Assembly (NCBI GenBank): GCA_963969395.1
Contig: OZ017805.1
Coordinates: forward strand, 6,696,001 to 6,760,000
DNA: 64,000 nt
Reading direction: 5' to 3'
DNA from: Pseudoscleropodium purum
Taxonomy: Eukaryota; Streptophyta; Bryopsida; Hypnales; Brachytheciaceae
Part shown: piece after piece, positions 45,274 to 58,220 of the stretch
Layout of the letters: every line of letters begins with the position of its first letter
How positions within the stretch are numbered: position 1 is the first letter of the stretch
Made by a program: the position numbers and the translations under genes
Notes under the pieces: generated by a model
The model's database searches: none
What the model saw: only the letters and a program-made list of their open reading frames with translations
What the model was told of the DNA's origin: nothing

Positions 45274-46632
45274 TGTGGGATCAAGAATCTAGAAATGTTT
45301 CGAATTTGGATTGGATCCGAAATGGAATCTGAAATGGAATTCGAAATCCAGAAATGTTCAGATTCCAGAATCCGGAAAATGATTCGGGAGAGAAGATTCA
45401 AATTTGAATAGCAACTCGGACAACTCCAATGAAGGCTTCTATGAAGACTTCGAGTAGTCAAAGTGGGAGTAGTTCGAAGAAGGTGCATCGGGGGAGGTAG
45501 CTCGTAGGTTGTCTTCACTTAATTAGCATTTTTTTTAGATTCTGAAATGGATTTTCCAAATGTTGGCCCGGATTTTTAGGGATTCTAGATTTATTGGGGT
45601 AGTTGGGCTATGGATGTTCTAGATATCCTGGGTTGTTCATTGGTTGATTACCTTGATTTCTGAGATGCCTTCTTGGCTTTTTAGGTGTTGATTTTGGTTT
45701 TTATTTTTATTTTTAACGGCGGGCAAGTTTGTTGGCCTTTCATTCCATCCTAGTAGTTATTTTGTTGTATTCCATTTCCTTCTTTAATTTGAGTCACTTG
45801 GTGAACATTCTGGCTCCAACCATGTATCTGGATTGTGTTCATTTGTTGTTTAAGTATTGAGATGTGAAAAGGACGAGTGAGGAGGAATCAAGATTTCAGA
45901 TAACTTGATCGGACTGAGGGTGTACTATTGTAATGATGTTAAATATGAGACAAGGGAGTTGCACGTGGTGCCTTTGAACTACCGAAACGATAATCCAGTT
46001 TTTAGTGAAGAGTGGTGTGAGTGCAGATTTGGAACTGGAAACAATTCTATAAGGAGATTAGCAACCGTCAAAGGAAACTCCCACTCACTGGAAGGTCTGC
46101 CAACCTTGGGATTTGTCATACACTTAGAAAAATTACCCCTTTGTGAGTTCTGGACATTTGAGATCTGTCGTTGTAATAAAGAGGAGTGAATGCAGTCCTT
46201 AGTGACCTACAATCTAGATCGGCCATCTGAGATGTTGTGAGGATCCGGATCTACCTTCTGCTCTACAACATCTTCAGTACTTGGATGTTTGTTGTTTGTT
46301 TGCTTTTGTCTGTGTAGTGAATAGACCAAAGTGGTGAAGTCCCTACCCCTCGAAAGATGAATAGTCGACCCTCTGATGGTAAAACAAAGGAATTGAAAAC
46401 CAATTTGTTATAGGGTGAAATTGGAAAACCAGATGATACCGAATCCAGATTGGAATCCAAATAGTAGTGATTTTGAAAAAGAGAATGAAAGAGAATAGTC
46501 GGAAGTGGAGGAAACGATCATCCAAATATTGGAGGTTGGAAAGGCATCTAGAATTCCTTGGGACAATAATTCATGTCATCTTACCATGTTTTCGTGTGTA
46601 AAGATACTTACACCTAGACTACGTGTGCGATA
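45274..46632 (+). mobile_element. Internally deleted copy C of the 3.55-kb element family
   Basis: From 45410 to 46632 it matches 12395-13608 nearly end to end: the ORF tail (ACTCCAATGAAGGCTTC), the 3' noncoding region and the terminal ...CTAGACTACGTGTGCGATA. The left end, TGTGGGATCAAGAATC at 45274, resembles the element start TGTGGGAGCACGAAAACTC and shares 'gaatttggattggat' with it, implying loss of nearly all the ORF. No matching target duplication is seen (aaatg against gggat), so the left boundary is less certain. It cannot encode protein. Confidence 0.75.
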
Positions 46633-48079
46633 GGGATCTTGACATTTTTCAACATTTTGGAGGTGTCTCTTCATTGTGGTTATTCACTTCTTTCAATTCC
46701 CTAATGTCATGAAAATCTAGGAGGGGTTCTAAAAAATTCTAGCATTTACTACATTGTGGAAATGGAGGTGCAACTTAAATGTGGTATGCAAATTTGTTGC
46801 AAATTTTGAAAATGGCAATGGTGCACTTGTATGCCAATTTCTAATTTAATGGATGCATGTGCTTTGTTTTGCTTAGTTTATAGTTGATCTTGTGTGCTTT
46901 ATCAATTTCATATGAATTTACATTATGTGCTTGTTTATCAATAATTAGATATTCCTAAGATTGTTGGTTGGGGTGTAGGTCTTTGATCTTGTTATGGTGT
47001 TGCGATTCAACTCCTTGACAATTTCCAAATTCATACTTTAGAATCAAGTTGAAATATAAGTGGCATTAGCAAATACTTATAGCTTCACGTTTTGATTTTT
47101 AGCGATGCAGTTTGTAGCAACAATATGACCCATATTTTGAGGTGCAACTCTTGTAGTCTCTTCCCAAACCACCTTCCATATGTTTTATTTCCAAAGCCAT
47201 CATTGTTTCACCCGAGTCCCCTAAGGTGACTGATATTGTTGTGCCATCTTAAAAGAGGAGAATAACGGCCCAAATGACAATCATCAAGTGTTGGTAGGAA
47301 GTCTAGGCATACAAATTTGCATAGACAAAGGGCTAAGTTTGATTTGAATGGTGACATTGTTGGGGTTGTTTACTATAGCTCTACTACAATTACAAGGTAA
47401 AATAAGATAATGGTTCTAAAGGCAAACAATTTGGAGAAACATGAAGGCAACCACATTTGTAAAAAAACTAGCATCCCTCTACTACACTTCAAAAAAGAAT
47501 TAGAAGTTTTTGGGGGGATCTAGAGGGCCATTAGGATGTGTTCCTAGCGCTATTCCTCGAACAGTTTGGAAACAGCTACTATTAGATTTTTTTTTGAAAA
47601 ATTTGAAAATCCAAATTTTTTTTGAAAAAAGAATTATTTAAATTAAAAAAAAAATTAATGTGGTAGTCATTGTGCCACGTCACGCAGTTGCTGTAGGGCA
47701 ATGGGAACCCTATTAAGTGCAGGGGAAGTCATAGCCTTCTTGAAGGCTAAAATCTCATCTAATGGTGGCACTCTTATCAAGGGTGATTGTAAACACCTCC
47801 AATTGGTAAAGCTATGGGTAGGACAGAAGTAATCTACAATGTTTGCTAATCAATTGCTCTAAGGTCTAGAAGGCAAGTTCAAAAGGAAGGGAGTTTGGTT
47901 TTCTACATTTCATTACATTTTGACTCTCAATCATCTAATGTGCAATTATGACGTCAATTGCAATTGTTTAGATAATTAAAGGTAAAAAATCTTTTAAAGA
48001 CGCACTAATTCAAGTCCACAAAGTGAAAAATGAGTGTACATTTACACGAATCTATTCTTGTTGCCCTTAAGGATGTTAT
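46633..48079. other. No gene recognised
   Basis: AT-rich, stop-rich. Parts of 47.8-48.08 kb may be the decayed N-terminus of the ZNF862-like gene that follows, but no motif confirms it. Confidence 0.4.
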
Positions 48080-49020
48080 TTAGTCTACTTCCATAATTTC
48101 CATTTTTGTTGATGAAGTCGCAGTAGTGGATAATACATCTTGGATAGATGTCCATATTTATGAAATGGAGTCTTAGGAGAGAGTGCCACACCTATTGCCC
48201 CTTTCTTGCATTTCTAAGAATAGTACCACAAACCATTTGACAAAGGTAATTATACATGAACTTATGGAGGAAGGAGGCTTGATACATAAAGAAATAGCTT
48301 GCAAATTGGTTTGTTTTCATGTCGACAAAGTGAACACATTTCAAAAACTAAGGATGGGAGTATTAACCTAGTTCCATGAAAAGTGGGCTCTATTCCTAAT
48401 TGGCAGTAGTTGTGTCAATTATTGTTTCAACCTTGCTATAGAGACCCTGTCTAAATTTCCACTAGTTTATGTCTTGAAGGTCTCTTCTAATTTGTATATC
48501 CTTACTTTTTCCACAATAACAAGTGGCATGCTAAATTGTAGAAGTTAGTTGATTTTATGGAAACTAAGGGTAAATAAATGATTCAAAGTATTGAAACTCA
48601 ATAGATTTTGATGACGCTTCTAACTGTGAGAATTTTGTCAAAGTACCGCACCTTATTAGTGAAAATGGGCATTGACATGAGTACATGACTAGTGGACTTA
48701 ATTTGAAGCTTTTTACAATGGATGTCGATCATTTTGACTTCTTGTTTGATATAGAGGTGCTACTATCACTAGCTTTGTTTATTCCTCTTGTCAATGTCAT
48801 GCATTGCTTGATTAAGCTTTTACAGGCCCGTGATATCTTCATTTGCAATTTTATGCAAGCATTGAAGTTGTGCCAAGATGAACTTGCTTGTATGTTTTTT
48901 GATGCAACCATTGCATACAACAAAGTCAACTTTCCTTATTACAATGATCTTGTCTCCTTTTCTAGTGTAAAAATCCCTCTGTAGTGGTAGTACATGCTTA
49001 GAAATAGTGGCATTTGTCAC
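48080..49020 (+). pseudogene. Decayed ZNF862/DUF4371-like hAT transposase
   Basis: Pieces in order: ISIFVDEVAVVDNTSWIDVH near 48.09 kb; LTKVIIHELMEEGGLIHKEI and KLVCFHVDKVNTFQKLRMGV (48.24-48.37 kb); EKWALFLIGSSCVNYCFNLA near 48.39 kb; FMETKGN near 48.56 kb; and the open piece 48685-48984 (HFDFLFDIEVLLSLALFIPL then LIKLLQARDIFICNFMQALK). This is the order seen in the ZNF862-like, TTF-finger/DUF4371 hAT proteins: an RNase-H-like catalytic core with a 'VDE.T..DNTSW' strand and a 'K.ICFGADGV..FQG' strand. Several stops and frame changes make it non-functional. The N-terminal finger and C-terminal dimerisation domain are missing. Confidence 0.7.
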
Positions 49021-49199
49021 TTATTGTTCAATTTTGAGCAAACTGATGTATTTGCAATATGCCTTAATAAACAAATAAGGGTGCATTTTTTTATCACACA
49101 AGAGGAGTACAATTGGCTGTAAGACAATGTGGAGTGACAATTCTCAAGCAAGCTTCTATACACTTTTTTTTTGGTTAATTTACTTTATTTGACATTTGG

Positions 49200-49800
49200 C
49201 TTTATTTTTTTTTGCATGAATAATGTTGTGAATGTCTTGATTTGTTATGATTTCATGTTTTGGCTTTAATATTCTAGATGCAACATTGAGCTTTTATTTT
49301 CCAATTTGGGCTTCTTAATGTAGGTTCGGTTGGTTTAGCTAGTTCATCTATAGAATCATAATAGTTTAGCATTCTGTTGTCCATTTTTTTTATTGAATGC
49401 ATGGATTGAAGTCATGATAGTTAAGCTTTCTATTTTCCAATTTTTTTATTGAATGCATAATTGAGGTCACAAACCTAAGGTTTTTGTTTACCAATTTGTT
49501 TTGATTTAATGTAGGTTCAAACGATTCAACATTTCTAATTATAGTAGTTTTTCATTTTGTTTTTTATTTTTGGTTAGAAACTAATTTAACTTGTAGTAGC
49601 TTGACTTCTTATTTTCCTTATTAGTGGATTGAAATCAAGTTCAATTGGTGGAATTGGATTTTTTGTTTCCCATTATTTTTTGATTTAAAGTAGGTTCACT
49701 TGACAAAATATGGTCTTTTTGATTCAAAATTTTGTTTGATTCAATGCAAGTTAGCTCACGTATTTAAGCTTTTTGTAACTATTTTTTGGATTGAAAACAA
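49200..49800. repeat. Degenerate tandem repeat, unit about 75-90 bp
   Basis: Repeated words 'tttgatttaatgtaggttca', 'attgaatgcatggattgaagtca' and 'agctttctattttccaattt' recur about six times in the same order. Units are strongly diverged. Confidence 0.45.
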
Positions 49801-49824
49801 GTTAATTGCTTCAATAGTTGAGTG

Positions 49825-50937
49825 CTTTAGCGAGTGGTTGCAAGAAAAGGTGTCCATTTGTGGTAGCATCTTGCAAAATCAAATTTTGTCAAAGCTATAA
49901 CTTTTGAATTTTAAACCCAATGCCAAAAGCAAAAAAACTATTTTTATATGTTTTAATTGCAATTGTATCACTTGTTTTAAAAAAAATAAAAAATAAAAAT
50001 TTTATATTTAAAAGTCAATTTCTCTAATTTGTCACACTTACAATGTTTTTTGTCTTTTGTACTAAAGAGTACCCAAATTTAATGATGTAGAATTGAAATT
50101 TTGGTGGTCTATTTCTACATTAGTTGGACAAATTCCATGTGAGGGGCATAAAAAAAAACATTCTTTTATATCCTCTATGTTTGTTTAAATAGGCCAAAAA
50201 AGAGGTTCCATGGCGCACACACTTTTGGACATAGCAGATAGTTTGAAGTTCATTCTTTTGGTGAAATCTCATCACCATCATGTCTTCATTAATTGACACT
50301 TTCTAGATTTTTTCATATCACTATAATTAATTAATTAAAAATACAAATGCTAAAACACTCCTTTTCTATCCACAACTCTATACATCCTAGAAAAGGAATA
50401 TTTCAACATTTGTAGTTTCAAGTAATTAATTATAGTGAAATAAAAAATATCTAAAAAATTTTAATTGATAAAGACATGATGGTGATGAGATTTCACCAAA
50501 AGAATGAACTTCAAACTATCTGCTATATTCAAAAGTGTGTATGCCATGGAATCCCTTTTTTGGCCTATTTGAACAAACATAGATGACATAAAATAATATA
50601 TTTTTTGATGACCCTCACATGGAACATGTCCAACTAATATGGAAATAGACCACCAATTAAAATTTTAATTCTACATCATTAAATTTGGGTACTCTTTAGT
50701 ACAAAAAACAAAAAATGTGAAAAATGTGAAAAATTAGAGAAATTGACTTATAAATGTAAAATTATTTTTTTAATTTTTTGAAAAACAAGTGATACAATTG
50801 CAATTAAAACATATAAAAATAACTTTTTTGCTTTTGGCATTGGGTTTAAAATTGAAAAGTTATAGCTTCGACAAAAATTGGTTTTGCAAAATACTTCTAA
50901 AAATAGACATCTTTTCTTACAATGACTTTAGTAAGTG
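49825..50937. mobile_element. 1.09-kb long inverted repeat (fold-back element) with direct flanks
   Basis: Two arms of about 540 bp (49837 to about 50375, and about 50390 to 50925) are inverted copies, centred on a short loop near 50375-50390. Matching anchors: 'actaaagagtacccaaattt' at 50071 against its complement at 50685; 'ttcattcttttggtgaaatc' at 50251 against 50490-50510; 'aacccaatgccaaaagcaaa' at 49913 against about 50840. The flanks ctttagcgagtg (49825-49836) and ctttagtaagtg (50926-50937) are near-identical direct repeats (10 of 12, both differences transitions). This suggests a 9-12-bp target duplication, as in Mutator-type elements. It has no coding capacity. Transcribed, it would fold into a long hairpin. 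Confidence 0.85.
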
Positions 50938-52835
50938 AAATGTAAATATTTAAATGGCAACTAAATGAAAATCCATTTGTGAATGTTTGATTGTTGAAAT
51001 GATTCTCAATGCTTAAATAGAAACTTGAACATGACTAATATTTGTATACTGGAACTTGTGTAGAGATTGCTTTATACTTAAGTGATGAGCTTGACCGCAA
51101 ATTCCTCTAACAAGAGTTTTTGGATGCATTTGGAATCATCAATCTATAGTATTGGCAACTGGGCAATACTAAAGCTAATTTCAAACATCACTTGGCAATG
51201 CTTAAAGAATTTTTTACAATAGCTAAAGAAATGTATAAAAGCCAACCTCTATGTGATGGAAGAACGCCCTACATTATTCTAGAGATGTACCCAATGTCCA
51301 ACTTAGACAATTAGTAAGGTCTCTTTAAGGTGATGATGAAAGCAAGTGCAAAAGCTTTGTGTAACTTGTCCTTCCACTTAAATCCCATCATTCAATTGTG
51401 GTGAAAACTCTCCCAATCACGACATTCAAAATAATCAATTTCAAAGTATTTTAAGTTTGCTAAGATAGAGTGATGCTTGGTTTTCAATTTGGTGGAAAAT
51501 GAGAGGTGTTTTTCTAATCTTAAGTACCTCAAATCTTGCCAAAGACATAGATTAGAGAAGCATCTATCCCTTGTTGTGCCCATCATTAGAGGATTTTTGA
51601 GTTCCATAAAAGGCCCTAGAGATTGATTGACTCCCATATTTATTGAAGACCAAAAATAGTAGCCCAACACCTAGTCAACTATTTCTATCTTGTATGAAGT
51701 ATGCCATATTTAACTACTTTGAACTTTTAATAGTCTAAAATTAAAGAGGTGGTGAAATCCCCCAATGAGATCTTATGTATCTTGAGATCTCTCCAAACAA
51801 GAATACTTTGCATGCATCAACTTTTGCACCTATTAGTGATTAGAAGAATACTCCATGTGCTTGGAAATCAAAGAAATTATAGTTATTTACTATAAGAAAC
51901 ACACATTTTATGTGATGAGCCCGAATTTCTTAAAGGATTTTAAGTGATGTTTAAAGCAATGAACCTATGTTTACATATCAACAAAAACGTCCAACCAACA
52001 TCAATATTGATATAAAAACATGGGTTTATTCTATTAAACATCATCTAAAATTTGTTTAAAATAAATAAGGGCTTGTCACATAAAACATGTTTCTTATAGT
52101 GATTGTTTTAGAGTTAATTATGTTAGAGTTTAAATGATTGGATTGGGAGCTTTGTAGATCAGATTTTTCGTGATTTTGGCATCTACTTTACAATACAACT
52201 GATATAGTGGAACCTATCAAAAGATTCCCCAATGACTACCACCTAAAGGTGAGATGGCTCCTATCCCCCTTATTAAACTTTCATTGAGCAATGTACTTAG
52301 GTTTATTGTATTACAAGATTCCTTAATAAGGGTGTAGAAAATGTGTCAACTTCATTGACAATTATGGTGTCAAAACAATACAATTTGATTCTTGTATTCT
52401 ACTACAAGTTATATCTAAATTCATCAAGAATATTATATGATTCACATTAAAATACAATGTGGGCAATTGTTTTAGAGATATGGTGTCCTAAATGTTCAAC
52501 AGAAGTACACATAAGTGAATTTTAAAGTTAGAAACATCAATGCCATATTTAACTACTTTTGGACTATTGAAAGTCCAAAATTCAATAAATGCCCAAATTC
52601 CCTAAGTATGCGGTAATGCAATGCATTAGGAGATGTCCAAATATAATGTGAAGTTTACATTGTATAAAGATGTTCAGGGAGAGTAGTTCCAAGGCTTAGA
52701 AATTAGGCTATAAAGAGTTCCAACTTATTCTGAAGGTATTTGGTAGACCTTTCATCTAAGCATGGGAATTTTGAAAAGACAGTATTAGAGAAGTCCGTTG
52801 AATGAATCCATGTCCATGCTTAATGATGACAAAGA
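50938..52835. other. No gene recognised
   Basis: AT-rich. The 92-codon minus-strand frame at 51670-51392 has no identified domain. A segment 'atgccatatttaactacttt' near 51708 recurs near 52537, a small diverged duplication. Confidence 0.4.
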
Positions 52836-52837
52836 TT

Positions 52838-55800
52838 CCATCTGGAGATCTCCCGATGAATGTGTAGAATATTTGTGAACTTCCCTTAAAACATGTACGA
52901 CTTCAATGTGAGATTTTATAATGTAATGTAGTAGAATATGGAAGTTTAGAATTTCTCTTATTACTATGCTATTGTGTGAGTTTGATACCTAAAATTATTT
53001 GTCCTAAAATATGTGTCCAATTCTCTAGAACAAATGTTCTATATGAGGGGTGAAATGGAACTCTGACAAGTTGCATAGGTACATGTTAAGAAAGGAAAAA
53101 ATTGTGATTGATGATTGCTTACGCTACCACTTGTAGTCGAGGCTCCAAAAGGAAGGACTAACCGGAAATCCCCTGATGGAGAATTAAGTAAACCTTGGAA
53201 GACAACTAGGTTCATTATTTAAACCGTGTATAGTGCATGCTATGCATCTTATGTCCTTATTTGTTCGCCGCATGGAGAGTAAAAACGAAAACTTACAATG
53301 CCTTCTTCCATATTCATGTAGTGGATGGCTGTAATTTTTAAAGCCGATAGAAAGTGCAATCCAGAGAACTAGGAAAAAAAAAAGTCAAACAACGAAAACA
53401 AGGAAATTAAAAATGATATTAAGAGTAGTCACACTACAAGCAATAAAATTCTCTTGTAGCAATGTCATTATCATTATCGCTTACAAGAACCACAACAAGA
53501 ATGTAAAGACAGAATAGTGACAAAAGGTAACGGAGCCAAAGCATTCGCTATGACTAATAAAAGGAATTTGGTGCTCGCCTTGATGTGACAACCCGTTCTG
53601 CATTTCCAACAAGAATAAATTAAAAAGACATCTAGAACCATGTATTAGAAAATTTGACAATACAATCTTAACATCGGAGAAGATTGCATTCGGAGATTCC
53701 TCGATGGCTATAAACCACAGGACTTGGTAATCAATCAAGGGTCAACTTGGTTTGCCCTACTCAAATTCGTGAGAACAGCTTCTCGACTTCTCTTAGGAAT
53801 AGTTTGTGATTTAGGGTGGACTATCTTGGACCAAGTCACGTATACTATACAAGATGCATCCACCCATGTAGGCATAGTTTCTTCAACAATCCATTTCCGT
53901 GCCAACAATTTTGGTACCTCAATACCAATGTACTTTTTGAATTATCGGGTCTTCAATATTGGAGGATGAACATCCCATTCTCCTCATGTCCATGCTCTCT
54001 GTACACTTTGGATAGTGCTCTTCCTTGCCAAAAATCATAGACTGAAGGGTCTTTGGGTTTGAAAAGAACCCATGAACCTAGGTGAATGTCAACCCAAGGA
54101 TTGAAGCTTTCCTTTGGTGCTTCATTTGGGAGGCTGCAATAAGGTTCCAGATCCTCTTCCTTTAGAATCTTGTCAATTGAATTAACCTTTGTCCTTAGTG
54201 AAGGGTTTCTTCATCCATCACCCTCCAATTGTACTTCAACTAGAAGCCTTCCACCAACTTTGGAAGATATACAGGCAATGGTTCCTTCAGCTCGTACAGA
54301 ACACAATACTCCACATATGGACCAAATGTAGTTACAAATCCCTCCCATTTTGTCATTCCATTTCGCCAGTACTGAATGTGCTTCTCTAGTCTTGACAATA
54401 TGAAACCCTTATTCACGGTAGCTTTGAGTGCCTTCCCCCTAGCCTTCTTTTGATTTCCTATTGGGTGTGGAACTTCATTACCTTAGACGGGCTTGAATGG
54501 GGCAGGCTTCAAATAGCCTCTAGGGAGCATGGATCGTCCTTTGTATTTTTCTTCCATAGGCATTAAGAAGGTATGTCAGATGGAAGCCACCTTGAATCAA
54601 CTGCAGCTTTTTAAACTTCATAATGGGAATTCCATCATTGTCCACGTAAAACTTAAAGAGATGCATATCTTCTAAACCAATTATATGAGATATACCATTG
54701 CACAAGAAACCCTTGACGAAGGACTTGAAGTCCCCTACCTTTTGTATAAACTCTAGCAAAAAAGAAAGTTCTTAAGATTCCATGAAGGCTTTCATGAGAT
54801 TGGCCACAACAAAAGTGTTCCTGCTCTTCAGGGACTTTGAGAGGTGATTGAAGTAAGCATCCATGTCCTCGTAAGTGTGTCCTATAAGTAGAAACCCAAC
54901 TTGAATTAATTTGAAGATGCCTCATGCAATAAGCAAAGACAAGAATGCCATGAGGTATTGGTTCTTGTTATCCTTGGCAAAGTTGTCAAGTTGCAGATAA
55001 AGATTCCTAGGAAGAAGAAAGGCTCTACGTCGAGAACTTGGTTCAATGAAGTTCAAAGTGTCCATACATTTGGATTTCCCTCTAAGTAGTGCCTCAAACA
55101 AAGCATTCTATGGTGCATACAGAAAGAGGTCACCCGTCTCTTGAATTGGTGCTGCTTCTAGTTGGCGAAAAAGTCTAGCCAATGAAGAAATTGTGAAGTT
55201 TGAGTCCTTTAGCCAACATGATAGAGTGTAATGCGCATATGCACCATCACCATGCCCATGAGCTACCATTCCAGTTATGCTTATGGGAAACTGATCTAAC
55301 CCTTGTGTGGCCTTTGTTATAACCCACATTCTAGGTAGAGCTGTCTTAGAAGTGTCCATCTTGTCGTGAATAATGCACAATATTTCCTGAGGGTTCCTTT
55401 TGGATTCCTCATGCCACGAGGCATACAAACAATGGCAGGATGCTTGATGATTGAGATGTTCACTTCGATGCTTCGTGAACTCAATGTACTCTAGGCCTCC
55501 CTTAGGTGATTTGAGGATGAATTGTTGTAAGTTGTTGCATGTAGTGCATTTTCCAAATGAGCTTCCAACAAGCTTTATAGAAACATTGTTTAAGTGTTCC
55601 TTCTTGATTCTATTGATAGTAGACTAGCTAATGACAAAAAGGCCATAATCCATATTCAACTATAGACGACATCACAAAACAAGTAAGCAACAAATCCAAA
55701 GGCACTATAAGAATGCCTAGGACAATAAGACCATGCACAAGACTTACATTGTTGATAAATGATTGGCCTAAACCATCGAGAGATCTCTCGATGATACGAC

Positions 55801-57780
55801 TTATCAGGAGATTTCCCAATAAATGGAGATACCTGTAGAACACCGAATGGAAATGGAAATAAACAAATCCCCAAATGACCGCAAGTATAAGTTAATAAAG
55901 AATGTACTACCTCATTGGCATCAGCCTGAATGTGCTTCTAATTGTTCCCCGCAGGTAGATATTTAAGTATATTTACTTTCTCGTTTCCAATCATTCTCAT
56001 TTGATGGGGCATTTTGTCAGAGTTGTTGTCAATGATTTCTTTCATTGTTCCAATAACCTAAACAGTGTGCATTCTATGGCGCTTAATCCCCTTGTTGAAA
56101 CCACACCTTCTTTGTACATCTCAACGTAATTGTGATACATTGACTTCAGAATCGTGTGAAAAAGGTACCACGCCGTGCCACATACATTCACTCCTTTCAA
56201 CATGATATACTTTCACTTCTGATTACCATCTATGGTATGTAATTGTTTGCCCACAGCAATCCCATATCATCGACACTCTTCAAAAGACTTTAGCCAAAAT
56301 AACTACCTAACTTCCAAAGTCTTTTTGAGTGGAAAGAATTGGCAACATCGACTATTGTAGCATTTCTTGGAATTGACCTTCCAGATTTCATCTTTTATTG
56401 TTTTATGGATGTAAGGTGAGTCCCTTTGTTGAAGACTAGGCCTTCGAACAATGAAGCAATAAGGTGCCTTTGCTCTTCCACCAAAGTAGGCAAGTGGGTC
56501 ATGTAGATTTGGAAGGGATGCAAAGTGGTCCACTGTTTCTTTTAATGATCAACCACTTGGGAACCAACACTCCGACATGTGCCATCGAGCATGCGTCATG
56601 ATATCTTCTTTATTACCCACAAAAACGTCTAGGACTATGACACTAATGTGGTCCTCACCAAGTGTACTACTTTGGAAATGATTGTTTGCCCTCCAACAGT
56701 TTATTCGACCCGAGGAAAGAAGTACACCTATAGAATCCCTACGATGCACCTCCATTCCTATTCACTCATCTTGACAAATATATGGATGCGTATCCATCGA
56801 GATATCTCCTGATGATTTGACAGCATTGTCAACTCTCCATAGAATTGTTCGCTCTACCGCATCCATCAACGTCATCAAATCCCATTGGCAAGGGTTCAAT
56901 CTATAGTGTTGTGCTTTTGAAATGAATAAATGTAATTGTAAGAGAAGAAATACCTATGGATTTATTAGGATGGCCACACGAAGCCATTCGCCTTAAGGGC
57001 GAGCCTCGACAATTGACCCTACTCCTACTTCATCCAATCCTTCAACAAATAGTTTAACGGAGTCACCATCATTGATGGGTGAAGTTGTACTACAAGACTC
57101 TTGGGAATCACCTTCCTCTTGGGTTCCACCCATGTATGGGGTAATTACATCATTGAGGGACTCAAAGCAAGAGTACATTCTATTGGACTTGACTTCTCTA
57201 ATAACCATGTCTTAAAACCTGATATTGAATGAAAAACTTTGCAAATGACATAAATGGCCTACATAGTTAGGCACCCAATTCTCAAGATTCAAAGCTAATG
57301 TCTAGAAAGGGTAGGAGTAAGTCGTACTTGAAATTCTCCAAGTAAGGTACCTATATTGGATGAACATCACTGTTCTAGGAAAATGAATACATAACATTGA
57401 TTCCCTCCATCTGGTAATCTCCCAATACAGGTACGAAATATCTTCATTCAATACAAATGCAAGACAAAGCAAGCACTACTAAGGTATGAAGCTTGTTATA
57501 TGTATAGATTGTACATGATGCTTTATATGACCGTACATATAATATGCGATAGCTATGATTTCAGAAGTAAGATCCATGGTTGAAAACTTGTAGTTCTAGA
57601 AAAGGTTATGTCCAATAGATGATGACTTCATGTTCATACAAAGGTATTGGAACATGAACATCTATTCAAAGAACTCTCAATGACGTCACAAGCAAGCGAT
57701 TTAGATGAAAATAAGTATATCAAAAAATTATTTTGCCTTGGAAGATACTTCTTCTTGTATCCGGAGATCTCTTGATGAAT
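52838..57780. repeat. Eight dispersed copies of a ~20-bp palindrome (CATCGGGAGATCTCCCGATG-like)
   Basis: Copies are near 52838 (ccatctggagatctcccgat), 53163, 53690, 55774 (catcgagagatctctcgatg, a perfect 20-bp palindrome at 55774-55793), 55803, 56795 (catcgagatatctcctgatg), 57407 and 57759 (ccggagatctcttgatgaat). All fall in or next to the DUF7869-like pseudogene, mostly in stretches between coding blocks. Confidence 0.7.
53700..57210 (-). pseudogene. DUF7869-like transposon gene, broken
   Basis: From 57208 downward: an acidic N-terminal piece (57208-56993); RRDSIGVLLSSGRINCWRAN (56.75 kb); DEIWKVNSKKCYNSRCCQFF (56.40 kb); YIMLKGVNVCGTAWYLFHTI (56.21-56.15 kb); VGSSFGKCTTCNNLQQFIL (55.57-55.51 kb); the open piece 55428-55108; the core LDNFAKDNKNQYLMAFLSLL then GFLLIGHTYEDMDAYFNHLS (54.99-54.85 kb); and the open piece 54759-54520, running on to about 53.7 kb. 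The 'D..a.dNKN.y' and 'GF..vGHTHEDiD' motifs mark the DUF7869 domain, an RNase-H-like fold in large transposon-derived proteins. In-frame stops and noncoding gaps, some perhaps introns, break the frame. Role in transposition is inference. Confidence 0.65.
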
Positions 57781-58220
57781 GCCTCCAGAGTGTGCAAAGA
57801 GTGAATTCTAGGTTGGTCTAAGATTCTAGCAGATCATCCTCAAATACACGAGCTCCAATTTCCTACTAAGAACTGGACAAGGTCGTGCGGTTCTACATTT
57901 TGAATTTGGAATGCACTCTTCTAGTTCGTGTGCAACTATAGACAAAATCTACAAATGTTGATCCACCTTCCAAATGTTGATTGCATTCTCAAAGACCGCG
58001 CAACTCTGACCAATTGAAATCAAACAAGCGGGACTTCTATTCACATGCTCAATTTGTGGTCGCATTATACAAATTCCAGACCTCCAATATGGGAAGGGAC
58101 ATATGTGTGGTCTTAAAACTCGAATCTCCTTTGGATTGTTAGAATTTGCAATACTTAAGGCTAGTATTGTGCCAAGCATTGTTACTACTTTCTTCTCGTG
58201 TTTTGGAAGCAAATCTAACA
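57781..58220. other. No gene recognised
   Basis: The 90-codon minus-strand frame at 58221-57949 (includes HICPFPYWRSGICIMRPQIE) is open but matches nothing I know. It could be an upstream piece of the DUF7869-like gene. Confidence 0.3.
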
